A stretch of 64,000 nt of DNA from JAJDXW01 sp965223775 (GCA_965223775.1 OZ245021.1:310001-374000), one strand, 5' to 3'; positions 17,301 through 26,775 are shown, numbered from the stretch's first letter. Notes: generated by a model from the sequence alone, not told the origin. Translations and numbers: made by a program.

Positions 17301-19714
17301 GGCCGGGCCTCGGCCAGCCGCTGGAGCGCTGCGACCCGCTCGCGGACGGCGCGCACGTCGAAGGCGGGGGGCGAGAGGGCGGCGAGGTCCAGCGCGTCGC
17401 GGTAGTGGTCCAGCGCCAGCCGGGGCCGTTCGCGCCGGTCCGCGCTGACCGCGAGGTTGTATGCCGGATCGGGGTTCGAGGGGGCGGCCCGGTGGGCGGC
17501 TCGATAGGCGTTTGCCGCCGCTTCCCATTTTCCCTGTCCGGCGAGGGCGTTCCCGAGCGCCACCTGGAGCCAGGCCGTCTCCGGTGCGAGCGAGACCCGC
17601 CTCGCGAGCGCCCGTTCGCGAGCCGCCGGGCTCTGGCCGCGGTCGAGCACGAGCGACATCGCCCGCCCGATCTCGTGTTCCGGGTCGAGGGCGATCAGGC
17701 GCCGGTACCACGCACGCGCCGTTGCGTTTCGTCCCTCGCGGAGCGCGGCGGCGGCGAGACCGGCCAGGGCGTCCTCCGGGCGAGCCTCCAGCGCTTCGAG
17801 GTAGGCGGCTGTCGCGAGCCGGTGGTCGCCCCGCTGAAGCGCCGCCCAGGCCCGGCCGAGAAGTCCGTCCGCGGGGTTCCCGGCCCACGAACGATCGATT
17901 CGGAACCGGCCCGAGTCGCCCGCGCCCGGTGACGCCGGCGCCGGCGCCGGCGCCGGCGATACCGCGATTGCGGTTGTCCGGTCGCGATGGCGCGTACCGT
18001 GCTCCGGCCCGGCGAGCCCGCCCGCCGGCGGCCACCACCGGCGGAACTTCGCGAGGTCTCCGGCGAGGTTCGGCTCCCGGACCACGGTCGGACGCAGGAA
18101 CACGATGAGCTCGGTCTTGTCCCGGACCCGGTCCCGGTACCGGAACGCGGCCCCGATCCCCGGCAGCCGGGAGAGGAGCGGAACCCCCGCCGTGTCCTCG
18201 CGCGCCTCCTCCCGCATGAGGCCCCCGAGCACCGCGACCTCGCCGCTTCGCAGTCGCAGCACGGATTCGATCTCGCGGACCGCGATCTCCGGGATCCGGC
18301 TCACCACCCCGGCCGCCGCGAGCTCCGGGTTCGGGTCGACCACGAATCCGCTCTCCCGGGTAACCGTGGGGCGGATCTTCAGGATGATCTCGCCGTCGGC
18401 CGCGACCGATGGGGTCACGAGAAGGATGAGTCCGACCGGGACCGTGTGCAGCTTGGTCTGGACGTTGCGCTCGACCGACGTCTCGCTCGTCTCGGTCCGG
18501 ACCTCGGAGGTGAAGAACACCCGGTTCTCGGCGATCTTGACGATCGCGGTCTGGTTGTTGAGGGACATGACGAGCGGGGTGGAGAGCACCCGCACGTCCC
18601 CGAACTCGTTGAGGAGCCGGATCGTCAGCGAAAGGTCGGGAATGGAGAGGCCGGCGAGGGGCGGGGCGGCGAGGTTCCCGCCGAGAAGGCTGGACTCGAT
18701 CTCGATTTCGCCGAAGACCCGCGAGAAGTCCACGCCGCCCCGGAAGCGGTCGTCGAGATCGACCTCGACGATCGTCGCCTCGATCAGCACCTGCCGGCGT
18801 GCGCTGGCGAGGATGCGATCGAGGAGGAGCGCCACCTCGCGGTGGCGGGCGGCACGCGCCCGCACCGCGATGAGGCTCGTCTCGCGATGCGCGAACACGC
18901 TCGCGGGCGCGTCCGGGGCCTCGCCGAGCACCCCTCCCACCGACTCGACCAGCCCATCCCAGAACCGGTGCTCCGCCCTTCCCTTCACGCTCGCGGCCGA
19001 GCCGTTCTCCTCCCCGGCCGGGGCCTCGATCCCGCTCCCGACCCCGGTTCCCACCTCGTTCACCGTCTCGGTCTCGCGGTCGAGCAGGACGTAGTCGATC
19101 GGGTAGGTGCGCAGCACGGGCTCGTCGCGACGGACGACGAGGGCGCCGTCCTCGATCTCGACGGTGAGCGCGGCGTGCCGGGAGATGCGCTCGAGCAGGC
19201 GCTCGAGCGGTTCCTCGACCGCGTTCATGGTCACGCGCGCCTCGATCCCGGGATCGATGTCCATGTCGACACCCGCATCGCGGGCGAGGGCGAAAAGGAG
19301 CTCGCGGATGGGGACGTCCTCCACCGAGACGGAGTACGTCTCGACCGGCTCCCCCGGATCGGGCTTCGGCACGGGGGGTGGCGTCTGCACCGGGAGCGGG
19401 ATGGGGGCGAGCTCGCGATCCTGGGCGGCCGGGAGGGGCGTCGAGCAGCCGGCGGCGAGAAGGAGCACCGCGATCGAGACCGGGACCGCGACGCGAAGCC
19501 CGAACCGGGCTGCCGGCCGCCGGCCCACGGCCCCGGCCGCTTCCCGGCCGTCCCTGGTCCCCGCCTCGCCCCCGAGCCGGGTCTTCGCGCCGGCCCCGTG
19601 TGGACGGGCGTCTCGCGCTCCGGTCGCCCGCCCCGCGCTGCGCCCGGCCGAGTCCGCTCCGGACGCCGGTCTCGTTCCGCTCCGCCCGCGTTGTGCCGGA
19701 TTCCTCTTGCCCAT
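17297..19714 (-). CDS. MshL-like secretin fused to a C-terminal TPR domain
   Basis: An outer-membrane channel protein of about 805 residues. A lipobox LLLAAGC follows a hydrophobic stretch, so the mature protein is a lipoprotein. Next come a STN-like domain (VEDVPIRELLFALARDAG), an N-domain with ARHREVALLLDRILASARRQ, and the secretin core with VRVLSTPLVMSLNNQTA, VPVGLILLVTPSV and the family end motif EVAVLGGLMREE...LIVFLRPTVV. After an APAPAPA linker (DNA about 17936-17959) the last 200 residues are TPR helices resembling MshN. In MSHA operons secretin and TPR protein are separate. The start is uncertain: 19714 has a purine-rich site upstream, the frame opens at 19843, and a GTG at 19528 would give a normal 27-residue lipoprotein signal. 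Confidence 0.85.
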   Translation of the reverse strand: MGKRNPAQRGRSGTRPASGADSAGRSAGRATGARDARPHGAGAKTRLGGEAGTRDGREAAGAVGRRPAARFGLRVAVPVSIAVLLLAAGCSTPLPAAQDRELAPIPLPVQTPPPVPKPDPGEPVETYSVSVEDVPIRELLFALARDAGVDMDIDPGIEARVTMNAVEEPLERLLERISRHAALTVEIEDGALVVRRDEPVLRTYPIDYVLLDRETETVNEVGTGVGSGIEAPAGEENGSAASVKGRAEHRFWDGLVESVGGVLGEAPDAPASVFAHRETSLIAVRARAARHREVALLLDRILASARRQVLIEATIVEVDLDDRFRGGVDFSRVFGEIEIESSLLGGNLAAPPLAGLSIPDLSLTIRLLNEFGDVRVLSTPLVMSLNNQTAIVKIAENRVFFTSEVRTETSETSVERNVQTKLHTVPVGLILLVTPSVAADGEIILKIRPTVTRESGFVVDPNPELAAAGVVSRIPEIAVREIESVLRLRSGEVAVLGGLMREEAREDTAGVPLLSRLPGIGAAFRYRDRVRDKTELIVFLRPTVVREPNLAGDLAKFRRWWPPAGGLAGPEHGTRHRDRTTAIAVSPAPAPAPASPGAGDSGRFRIDRSWAGNPADGLLGRAWAALQRGDHRLATAAYLEALEARPEDALAGLAAAALREGRNATARAWYRRLIALDPEHEIGRAMSLVLDRGQSPAARERALARRVSLAPETAWLQVALGNALAGQGKWEAAANAYRAAHRAAPSNPDPAYNLAVSADRRERPRLALDHYRDALDLAALSPPAFDVRAVRERVAALQRLAEARP

Positions 19715-19934
19715 GCCCCGTCCACCATCATGGAGCGGGAATTCTGCGAGGGGGCGGGCGGGTCGGAACAGGGGCGAACGGCGCGTCTTTCCGGAGATTT
19801 CCGGCCGCCGTTCGTAGGAATCGGAGCGGGCGGGCGTAGGCATCGCGTCCTTGCGTTCCCCACAACGGGTTCTACGGGCTTAGAATGGTTTTCGGTACCG
19901 GCATGACCGCCCTCGCCCCGGGGGGGAGGATCGC

Positions 19935-20426
19935 GTGGAAATCGACTGGACGGCGTTCCTCGTATCGCTCGGGCTGCTGGGCGCGGCCGCGATCCTGGTC
20001 GTCCTCGAGGTCTTCGTGGTTTCCTTCGGGCTGCTGCTCATCGCGGCCATCGCGTGCGCGGGCGGCTCGATCTGGTACGCGTTCGCCGCCCACGACGCGG
20101 CGGGCTGGGCGAGCGCGATCGTGATTCCCGTCGGGGCGCTCTTCGTGGCCCGATGGGGGCTGGTCCGGATCCGCTCGTCGCGGTCCGCGGTTCCCAAGGC
20201 CGAAGTCGTCGCCGACGCGGGCTACCGGCACGTCGCCGAGCGGCTCGCGGTCGGTCCCGGCTCCGAGGGGGTGCTGGTCACCTCGGCGCGACCGGTCGGT
20301 CGGGCGCGCTTCGCGGGAGGCGAGTGCGACGTTCAGGTGCGAGGCCCCGTTCTGGAGGCGGGGTCCGAAGTCGTCGTCGAGGGCATCGACGGCCCGATCA
20401 TCTTCGTGACGCAACCGCCGCCCTGA
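19935..20426 (+). CDS. NfeD-like membrane protein
   Basis: The 163-residue protein has three hydrophobic segments in the first 80 residues (FLVSLGLLGAAAILVVLEVF, GLLLIAAIACAGGSIWYAF and AIVIPVGALFVARWGLV). A small OB-fold domain follows (GPGSEGVLVTSARPVGRARF, VRGPVLEAGSEVVVEG), which is the NfeD C-domain. NfeD proteins partner flotillin-like scaffolds in membrane microdomains, and the next gene is FloA. It starts at GTG 19935 after GGAGG. The 90-220 bases between this start and the secretin start must hold divergent promoters. Confidence 0.88.
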   Translation: MEIDWTAFLVSLGLLGAAAILVVLEVFVVSFGLLLIAAIACAGGSIWYAFAAHDAAGWASAIVIPVGALFVARWGLVRIRSSRSAVPKAEVVADAGYRHVAERLAVGPGSEGVLVTSARPVGRARFAGGECDVQVRGPVLEAGSEVVVEGIDGPIIFVTQPPP

Positions 20427-20494
20427 TCGCGGCGCCATCCGCTGCCGGGCCGGTCCGAGGGACTCGCTCCGGGAACCCAGGAGGTCAATCCGAC

Positions 20495-21529
20495 ATGATC
20501 ATCGAACTCATCGGCATCGCGATCGGCGCGGTCATCGTTCTCGTCGTGTTCGCTCTCATCTGGAACTCGTTCTGGCTCTGGTGGCAGTCCATCCTTTCCA
20601 ACGCCCCGGTGAACCTCATCCAGATCATCTTCATGCGGTTCCGCAAGGTGAACCCCGGCACCATCGTCACCGCGCGCATCACGGCCCGCAAGGCCGGCAT
20701 CGAGATCATCGCCGACGAGCTCGAAGCGCACTATCTCGCCGGCGGCAACGTCGTGCGGGTGGTGCAGGCCCTCATCTCCGCCCTGAAGGCGAACATCGGG
20801 CTCTCGTACGACCGCGCCTGCGCGATCGACCTCGCGGGGCGGGACGTCAAGGAGGCGGTGGACACCTCGGTCAACCCGAAGGTGATCGACGTGCCGTCGG
20901 GCACGATGGCCCGCAGCACCATCGACGCGATCGCGGGCGACGGGATCCAGCTCAAGGTGAAGGCCCGGGTCACGGTGCGCACGAACCTGGACCGGCTCGT
21001 CGGCGGCGCCACCGAGGAAACGATAGTGGCCCGGGTCGGCGAAGGCATCGTGACCACCATCGGCTCCGCGGAGAACCACATGCGGGTTCTCGAGAACCCC
21101 GATCGGATTTCCAAGGTGGTGCTGGAACGCGGCCTCGATTCCGGCACCGCGTTCGAGATCCTCTCGATCGACATTGCCGACATGGACGTCGGAGAAAACG
21201 TCGGGGCGCGGCTCAAGATCGACCAGGCCGAGGCCGAGAAGCAGGTCGCCCAAGCGCAGGCCGAGCGCCAGCGGGCGCTCGCGGTGGCCCGCGAGCAGGA
21301 GATGGTCGCCCTCGTCCAGGAGAACCAGGCCAAGGTGGTGCTCGCCGAGGCGGAGGTGCCGAAGGCGATCGCGGACGCGTTCCGCAGCGGGAACCTCGGG
21401 CTCATGGACTACTACGGCATGCAGAACATCCAGGCCGACACGAGGATGCGGTCGAGCCTCGCAACGGGAGAACGGAGTGACGAGGAGGGCGGTCCGGGCT
21501 CGGCGGCGCCGGGCGCCGACCCGCGCTGA
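20495..21529 (+). CDS. floA: flotillin-like protein FloA
   Basis: FloA scaffolds functional membrane microdomains. The 344-residue product has an N-terminal membrane anchor (IGIAIGAVIVLVVFALIW), a conserved band-7-like region (VNPGTIVTARITARKAGIEI, RDVKEAVDTSVNPKVIDVPS) and a long Ala/Glu/Gln-rich helix (KIDQAEAEKQVAQAQAERQR) as in Bacillus FloA (YqfA). AGGAGG at 20479-20484 precedes the ATG. The last 25 residues are Gly/Ser/Asp-rich and variable. It forms an operon with the NfeD gene 68 bases upstream. Confidence 0.93.
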   Translation: MIIELIGIAIGAVIVLVVFALIWNSFWLWWQSILSNAPVNLIQIIFMRFRKVNPGTIVTARITARKAGIEIIADELEAHYLAGGNVVRVVQALISALKANIGLSYDRACAIDLAGRDVKEAVDTSVNPKVIDVPSGTMARSTIDAIAGDGIQLKVKARVTVRTNLDRLVGGATEETIVARVGEGIVTTIGSAENHMRVLENPDRISKVVLERGLDSGTAFEILSIDIADMDVGENVGARLKIDQAEAEKQVAQAQAERQRALAVAREQEMVALVQENQAKVVLAEAEVPKAIADAFRSGNLGLMDYYGMQNIQADTRMRSSLATGERSDEEGGPGSAAPGADPR

Positions 21530-21763
21530 GCCCGTGCGGCTGACCGGGTGCCCGAGGCGGGCGCCGTCCCCGGGCGGTGATCGGTGTCCGCGGGCGGTGG
21601 GAATGCGAATCGCGGGGAGCGGTCTTTCGTGATCGATCCGAATCGGTCGGGGCTTCGAGCCGTGCGCGCGCCGGGACGGTTCCGGGGGGCCGGCCCGTGC
21701 GATGGGGAGCGAGAACGAGAGGGAGTCGTCGGCCGTCCGGCGGCGGCGACCTGAGGAACCGGG

Positions 21764-22348
21764 ATGGCCAATTCACTGAAAGGCCTGCTTCGCGCCAGAC
21801 TTGAGAAGCTGCAGAAAGAGCTGAAACCGGAGGCGGGCTTCGACCGCCGGGCGTACGGGTACGAGGAGGAGGACGGCGGCGGGGACACCACGTTCGAGGA
21901 GGTTGACCGCGAGGGCGAGTCGCCGTGGCGCAGGCCCGGGGATCACCCCGCACGGGCGTCGCCGGATCCGTCGCCAGCGCCTGAAGGTGAGGGCGGCAGG
22001 CGCCGCCCCGAGACCGCGCGCCGAGGCCCACCCCGAGTATCGATCGCAGCGGCCGCCAGAGAACGCCGCTCGGCCCGGCTCCACGGTGGTCAGGGCGCCC
22101 GGACTCCCGGAGACGCTCCTTTCTCGCCGCATCCGGACGCGCCCGCGCCCGCGCCCGCGGCCGGCGGCAGCCAGCCGCGTCCCCCCCGCGCCCAGCAGCA
22201 GGAACGCGCCCGCGGCCGCGGCCGGATGCGCCGCCTTCGCGCGCGGCTCCAGGGGCCGGAGTCGTTGCGCGAGCTCTTTGTGCTGCGGGAGGTGCTCGAC
22301 CGTCCGGTCGTCCTGCGCGGCCGTCCTCGCGGGCGCCGCCCGTCTTAG
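21764..22348 (+). CDS. basic low-complexity protein, unknown function
   Basis: The 194-residue frame starts MANSLKGLLRARLEKLQKEL, after GAGGAACCGGG. The N-terminal 60 residues are acidic with a helix, the middle is Pro/Arg/Ala-rich and looks disordered, and the C-terminus reads RARLQGPESLRELFVLREVL followed by DRPVVLRG. These two ends look like real protein (a possible helix-turn-strand unit). It follows FloA by about 235 bases. An opposite-strand frame exists over the same bases but is less protein-like. I do not recognise a family. Confidence 0.5.
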   Translation: MANSLKGLLRARLEKLQKELKPEAGFDRRAYGYEEEDGGGDTTFEEVDREGESPWRRPGDHPARASPDPSPAPEGEGGRRRPETARRGPPRVSIAAAARERRSARLHGGQGARTPGDAPFSPHPDAPAPAPAAGGSQPRPPRAQQQERARGRGRMRRLRARLQGPESLRELFVLREVLDRPVVLRGRPRGRRPS

Positions 22349-22515
22349 GAGTCTGCGCCGCAGAAAATTTTCGCGGCAAGATTTTCCACCAGACCCATCA
22401 GAATGCTCCCAATGTTGCTTGTTTCAGGGATTTGTCACCGAAATCGGCGCATTGAAGTGGACTGTATGGGGTCTTGTCCCCACCTCCCGCCTTCGGAAGC
22501 GTTCTGCGAATACTC

Positions 22516-22541
22516 CTAGCCGGGAAAAATCGGTGAGATAT
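22516..22541. repeat. possible R1 end remnant
   Basis: CTAGCCGGGAAAAATC at 22516-22531 closely matches the R1 left end, and the following GGTGAGAT matches the inner part of an R1 right end in opposite sense. This is what an R1 copy would leave after its interior was deleted between matching AAAATC tracts. The match is short. Confidence 0.35.
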
Positions 22542-22569
22542 TGCGGCCAGGCGGCCGCCGGCCGGGAGA

Positions 22570-24528
22570 TCAGCCCCGGCGGGCGGCGCGGGCCGCTTCG
22601 GTCGCCGCGGCGTCGAGCCGGCTGCCGGGCGCAATCACGACCGCGTAGTCGCGCTCGGCCGTCTCGGCCGATATCAAGCCGTCCAACACATCGTCGAGCA
22701 CCTGAGCCGGGTCGCGCTCGAGCGGGTCACCGTAGCCGCCGCCGGCCGGTCCTTCGCAGACGAAGCAGTCCCCGGTCGCGACCACCGTGTGGGGCACCTT
22801 GGAGGGAAGCGTCGCGTTCGACCCGTCGGCCCGCGCGAGCACCAGGGAGGAGGGCCAGCCGTCGCCGCCGCCCCGGAAACCCCATGGCCGGTAGCCGTGC
22901 CCTTCACCCTCCACCGAGCCGCCGCCGTCGTCGAGATACTCGAACTCGCGCACCGAGCCGAGGCCGCCCCGCCACCGGCCCGCCCCGCACACGTCCTCGC
23001 GGAGCTCGTAACGGCGCACCCGAAGCGGCAGGTGCGACTCGATGTCCTCGATGGGATTGTTGCGGGTATTGGCGTACAGGGTATCGACCGCGTCCATGCC
23101 GTCCATCCCGTGGCGCCCCCCGTAGGACCCTTCGAAGATCTCCATGTGCACCCAGTGGGTCTCGCCGCGGAGCCCGGAGAACGCGATCACGTTGAGGTTG
23201 CCGATGCCGGCCGACACCTGCTCCGGAACCGCTTGGGCGAGCGCCTTCATCACCGTGTCGGCGAGCTGGTTGCCGGGGCAGAAACGGGCGATGGTGGGAG
23301 CGGGAAAGATCGGGTTCGCGAGGCAGCCGCGCGGCGCGACGATCCGGATCGGACGCACGAGCCCCGAATTGACCGGGATGTGTCCGTGCACCGCGGTGTC
23401 GAGGAGCACCGAGCGCACGGTGAGCCACACCGCGATGTCCACCGTTCCGACGAGCGGCATGTTGATGGGGCGATCGGGGACCTGGTCGGCGGTGCCGGTG
23501 AGGTCCACCGTCATCTCGTCGCCGCGCACGGTGATGGTGGCGACGAGGGGCAGGTTCTTCTTCTTCGGATCGTCGCTGTCGAGGTAGCCGTCGATGAACG
23601 TCGTGGCTTGCCAGGTCCCGTCCGGCAGGGCGGCGATGGCGGAGCGCATGAGCCGCTCGGCGTGGTCCTTCGCCGCTTCGCCCGCCGCCTCCACGGTCGT
23701 GACCCCGTAGCGTTCGTGCAGGGCCACGAAGCGCTCCGCCCCGATCCGCGAGGCCGCGATCTGGGCCTCCATGTCGCCGACCACGAGGTCGGACGCCCGG
23801 ATGTTGTCGCGCAGCAACTGCCAGACCGGCACGATCTTGCGCCCCGCTTCGTACACCTTGATCGACTTGAACTGGAGCCCTTCCGCGTAGGCGTCGATGG
23901 CGTCCACGATGCCGCAGCTCCCGGGGGTGAGCGCGCCGATGTCGAGGTGGTGGGCGGTGGTCACCGCGAAGCCGACGAGCCGTTCCCGGTGGAACGCGGG
24001 AACGATGAAGGCGACGTCCGGGCCGTGGCTCGCGCCGGCGTAGGCGTCGTTGTGCATGATGACGTCGCCGGGCCGGATCTCGTCGCCGCGCTCGGCCATC
24101 TGGCGAAGCATCCCCTGCACGTATCCCGGAATGGGGCCGGACTGGAGGGGGGTGGATTGGGCCGATTCCGCGAGCCCATGTCCGTCCGTGCCCACCAGGC
24201 CGGCTCCGAAGTCCTCCGACTCGCGGATGATCGACGAGTACGACATGCGCATGAGCTTGTGGCCCATCTCGGTCGCGATGTTCTCGAGCGCGCCCTGGAT
24301 GACGCTCACGGTGACCGGATCCACCCGGCGGTTGGAGCCGCCGGCGCGGCCGCGGCCTCCGTCCCGGCCGGCGGGTCTGCCGCCGTTCCCGCCGTTCCCG
24401 CCGTTCCCGCCATTGGCGCCAATGGCGGCGCGGCTTCCGTCACCGTCGCCACCGCTGCTCCGGTTGCCGCCGTTCCCGGCGCCCTCGGCGCCCTCGGCGC
24501 CGTGGCTCGTCGTCGGGCTGTCGCTCAT
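22570..24528 (-). CDS. hydantoinase B/oxoprolinase family protein
   Basis: The 652-residue product is the B subunit of an ATP-dependent hydantoinase, oxoprolinase or acetone-carboxylase-type enzyme. Family signatures include RESEDFGAGL, GPIPGYVQGMLRQM, GDVIMHNDAYAGASHGPD, TAHHLDIG and the C-terminal FVCEGPAGGGYGDPLERDP. The conserved domain begins at about residue 68 with DPVTVSVIQGALENIATEM. Before it is a Gly/Asn-rich extension with GANGGNGGNGGNGG that is not part of the family fold. The ATG at 24528 overlaps the A-subunit stop. The substrate is unknown. Confidence 0.9.
   Translation of the reverse strand: MSDSPTTSHGAEGAEGAGNGGNRSSGGDGDGSRAAIGANGGNGGNGGNGGRPAGRDGGRGRAGGSNRRVDPVTVSVIQGALENIATEMGHKLMRMSYSSIIRESEDFGAGLVGTDGHGLAESAQSTPLQSGPIPGYVQGMLRQMAERGDEIRPGDVIMHNDAYAGASHGPDVAFIVPAFHRERLVGFAVTTAHHLDIGALTPGSCGIVDAIDAYAEGLQFKSIKVYEAGRKIVPVWQLLRDNIRASDLVVGDMEAQIAASRIGAERFVALHERYGVTTVEAAGEAAKDHAERLMRSAIAALPDGTWQATTFIDGYLDSDDPKKKNLPLVATITVRGDEMTVDLTGTADQVPDRPINMPLVGTVDIAVWLTVRSVLLDTAVHGHIPVNSGLVRPIRIVAPRGCLANPIFPAPTIARFCPGNQLADTVMKALAQAVPEQVSAGIGNLNVIAFSGLRGETHWVHMEIFEGSYGGRHGMDGMDAVDTLYANTRNNPIEDIESHLPLRVRRYELREDVCGAGRWRGGLGSVREFEYLDDGGGSVEGEGHGYRPWGFRGGGDGWPSSLVLARADGSNATLPSKVPHTVVATGDCFVCEGPAGGGYGDPLERDPAQVLDDVLDGLISAETAERDYAVVIAPGSRLDAAATEAARAARRG
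24370..24425. repeat. short tandem repeat coding a Gly-Asn tract in hyuB
   Basis: Three to four copies of the 9-base unit GTTCCCGCC (plus strand) lie next to CCATTGGCGCCAATGG, a perfect palindrome at about 24411-24426. On the coding strand they give the tract NGGNGGNGG. Slippage could change the length of the extension without shifting the frame. Confidence 0.6.
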
Positions 24529-26606
24529 GGTGAATCCTCGATGGTGATGATGAGGTTGCCCGCCTCGTCCGCGCGGGCGGCGCTGCCCGGGGGTATTACC
24601 GTGGTCGAGTCGCGTTGCAGGACCACGGCGGGCCCGGGGAACGACTCGCCGGCCGGCAGGCGGTCGCGGAGATAGAACGTGGTCTCGACCTCCGCAAGCT
24701 CTCCGCCCGCGGTACGGAAGGTTCCGCGGCCGGTCCTGATCCGGGCCGCCTCGAGCGATTCTCCGCGCACCGGAGGCGGGGCGCCGATGGTGGGGGTATG
24801 GCCCACCCCGGCCACCCGGACGTTCACGATCTCGATGGGGCTCTCCTCGAAGACGTGCCCGTACTCCGCCCGGTGCTGCTCGTGGAATCGCCGAAACAGC
24901 TCCTCGACTTCGGCCGGTCCGATCTCGCCGTCCGGGAACGGTACCCGCAGCTCGTAGCCCTGCCCGACGTAGCGCAGATCCCCCGACCGCTCGAATCCGA
25001 CCGCCTCGCGATCCACCCCGTCGTCCCGGAACTGCCTCGCGATCCCCGACTCGACCGCCGCGAGATCGCGGTTGAGGCGGTCGAGGTCGAGATGGTCGCT
25101 CACCTGGAACTCGGTCTTGACCGCGTCGTAGCGAAGCTCCGTGGTGAGGAGCCCGACCGCGGAGGTGATCCCCGGGTATGGCGGGACGATGACCTCCGGG
25201 ATCCCGATCCGCGCCGCCACCTCCACCGCGTGCAGCGGGCCCGCCCCGCCGAATGCGACCAGGGAGAAATCGCGGGGGTCGACTCCCTTCTGCACCGTGC
25301 GTGAGCTGATCGCATTCGCCATGTTCGCGTTCACGATCGCGAGCACCCCCTCCGCCGCCTCGCGCTCGTCGAGGCCGAGCCGGCCCGCGAGCCGGCCGAT
25401 GGCGGCGCCGGCCGCCGCCTCGTCGAGGGCCATTGCACCCCCGAGGAAGTAGTCGCGGTCGAGCCGGCCGAGCACCACGTTCGCGTCGGTCACGGTGGGT
25501 TCGCTGCCGCCCCGTCCATAGGCGGCGGGCCCGGGCACCGCCCCCGCGCTCTCGGGTCCGACCCGGAAGCCACCGCCCTGGTCGACCCGGGCGATCGAGC
25601 CGCCGCCCGCCCCGATGGTGTGGATGTCGATCATCGACACGAGCACGGGGTACCCGGCGATCCAGGTGTCGCGCGCGGTCGCCTCGGCGAAGCGGCCCTC
25701 GTCGACGATGCCGATATCGGCCGACGTGCCGCCCATGTCGAATGTGATGAGCTTGCGGCGCCCGGAGAGCTCGCCCGACCACCGCCCCCCGAGGACCCCC
25801 GCCGCCGGCCCCGAGAGCAGGGTGACGACCGGTCGCTCGGATACCGTCCGCACCGTGGCCACGCCGCCGTTGGAGCTCATGACGTGGAGCTCCGCCGAGA
25901 CCCCCGCCTCCTCCATGCGGTCGCCGATGCGGTTCATGTAGTCGCGCATCCGCGGCCCGATGAACGCGTTCATCGCGGTGGTGGTGAACCGTTCGAACTC
26001 CCGGAACTGGGGCGACACGGCGGCGGAGGTGGTGACGAAGCACCCCGGGTGCTCCTCGCGCACGATGGCCGCCGCACGTTCCTCGTGGGCGGGGTCGATC
26101 CAGGAGAAGAGGAAGCACACCGCGATCGCCTCCACGCCCTGATCCCGGAGGTGGCGGGCCGCGCGCCGCACCGCCTCCTCGTCGAGGGCGACGAGGACCT
26201 CGCCCGCGGGCGGCGCGATGCGCTCGGGCACGGTGAGGCGGTGGCGGCGGCGGACGAACGGCCGATCCTGCCACGGGATCTCCTGCCGGATGGAGTAGTG
26301 CTGGGGCCGCTGGTGGCGCCCGATGTGGACGATGTCGCGGTAGCCCTCGCTGGTGATCATCCCCGTGCGTGCGCCGTCGTGGGTGAGGATCGCATTGGTC
26401 GCGATGGTGGTGCCGTGGAACAGGTGCCCGACCTCGGCCGGAGAGAGCTTCTCCCGCTCGCAGAGCTCGCTCACCGCGGCGAGCATGCCGAGCGACGGAT
26501 CGTCCGGGGTGGTCGGCACCTTGTGGATGCGGATGTCGTTGGTCTGGGTGTCGGCGAACACGACGTCGGTGAACGTCCCGCCGATATCGACCCCGATGAA
26601 TTTCAT
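24525..26606 (-). CDS. hydantoinase A/oxoprolinase family protein
   Basis: The 693-residue A subunit has the ASKHA-type phosphate loop VDIGGTFTDVVFAD at its N-terminus, GTTIATNAIL near residue 65, SSNGGVATV, then LITFDMGGTSADIG and IGAGGGSIARVD in the middle. It couples ATP hydrolysis to lactam or hydantoin ring opening together with the B subunit. I chose ATG 26606 because it starts directly at MKFIGVDIGGTFTD; 38 extra upstream residues are not family-like. The gene is first in the pair and overlaps the B gene by four bases. The promoter must lie in the 169 bases shared with the divergent cupin gene. Confidence 0.92.
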   Translation of the reverse strand: MKFIGVDIGGTFTDVVFADTQTNDIRIHKVPTTPDDPSLGMLAAVSELCEREKLSPAEVGHLFHGTTIATNAILTHDGARTGMITSEGYRDIVHIGRHQRPQHYSIRQEIPWQDRPFVRRRHRLTVPERIAPPAGEVLVALDEEAVRRAARHLRDQGVEAIAVCFLFSWIDPAHEERAAAIVREEHPGCFVTTSAAVSPQFREFERFTTTAMNAFIGPRMRDYMNRIGDRMEEAGVSAELHVMSSNGGVATVRTVSERPVVTLLSGPAAGVLGGRWSGELSGRRKLITFDMGGTSADIGIVDEGRFAEATARDTWIAGYPVLVSMIDIHTIGAGGGSIARVDQGGGFRVGPESAGAVPGPAAYGRGGSEPTVTDANVVLGRLDRDYFLGGAMALDEAAAGAAIGRLAGRLGLDEREAAEGVLAIVNANMANAISSRTVQKGVDPRDFSLVAFGGAGPLHAVEVAARIGIPEVIVPPYPGITSAVGLLTTELRYDAVKTEFQVSDHLDLDRLNRDLAAVESGIARQFRDDGVDREAVGFERSGDLRYVGQGYELRVPFPDGEIGPAEVEELFRRFHEQHRAEYGHVFEESPIEIVNVRVAGVGHTPTIGAPPPVRGESLEAARIRTGRGTFRTAGGELAEVETTFYLRDRLPAGESFPGPAVVLQRDSTTVIPPGSAARADEAGNLIITIEDSP

Positions 26607-26775
26607 GTCGTGCCCCGCACCCCGGCTGCCGGGACAAGCATAGGGGAACGCCCCCGCGCTTGCCAAAGGCGGCGCCGCGGCGAATGCCGCCCGGTCGCCA
26701 TCTTCGGCCCGGCCGCGCATAATGCGGCATGCGGCCCACGAGCCTCACGATGTTCGAGGAAGCGAGGAGCACGCC

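Noticed and set aside
15417..18038. Longer start for the assembly ATPase
   Set aside because: The extra 246 residues are Arg/Gly/Pro-rich and overlap the secretin gene; the ATG at 17300 overlapping the secretin stop is better.
21402..22379. 325-residue minus-strand frame beside floA
   Set aside because: Pro/Arg/Ser-rich, no motif, overlaps the end of floA.
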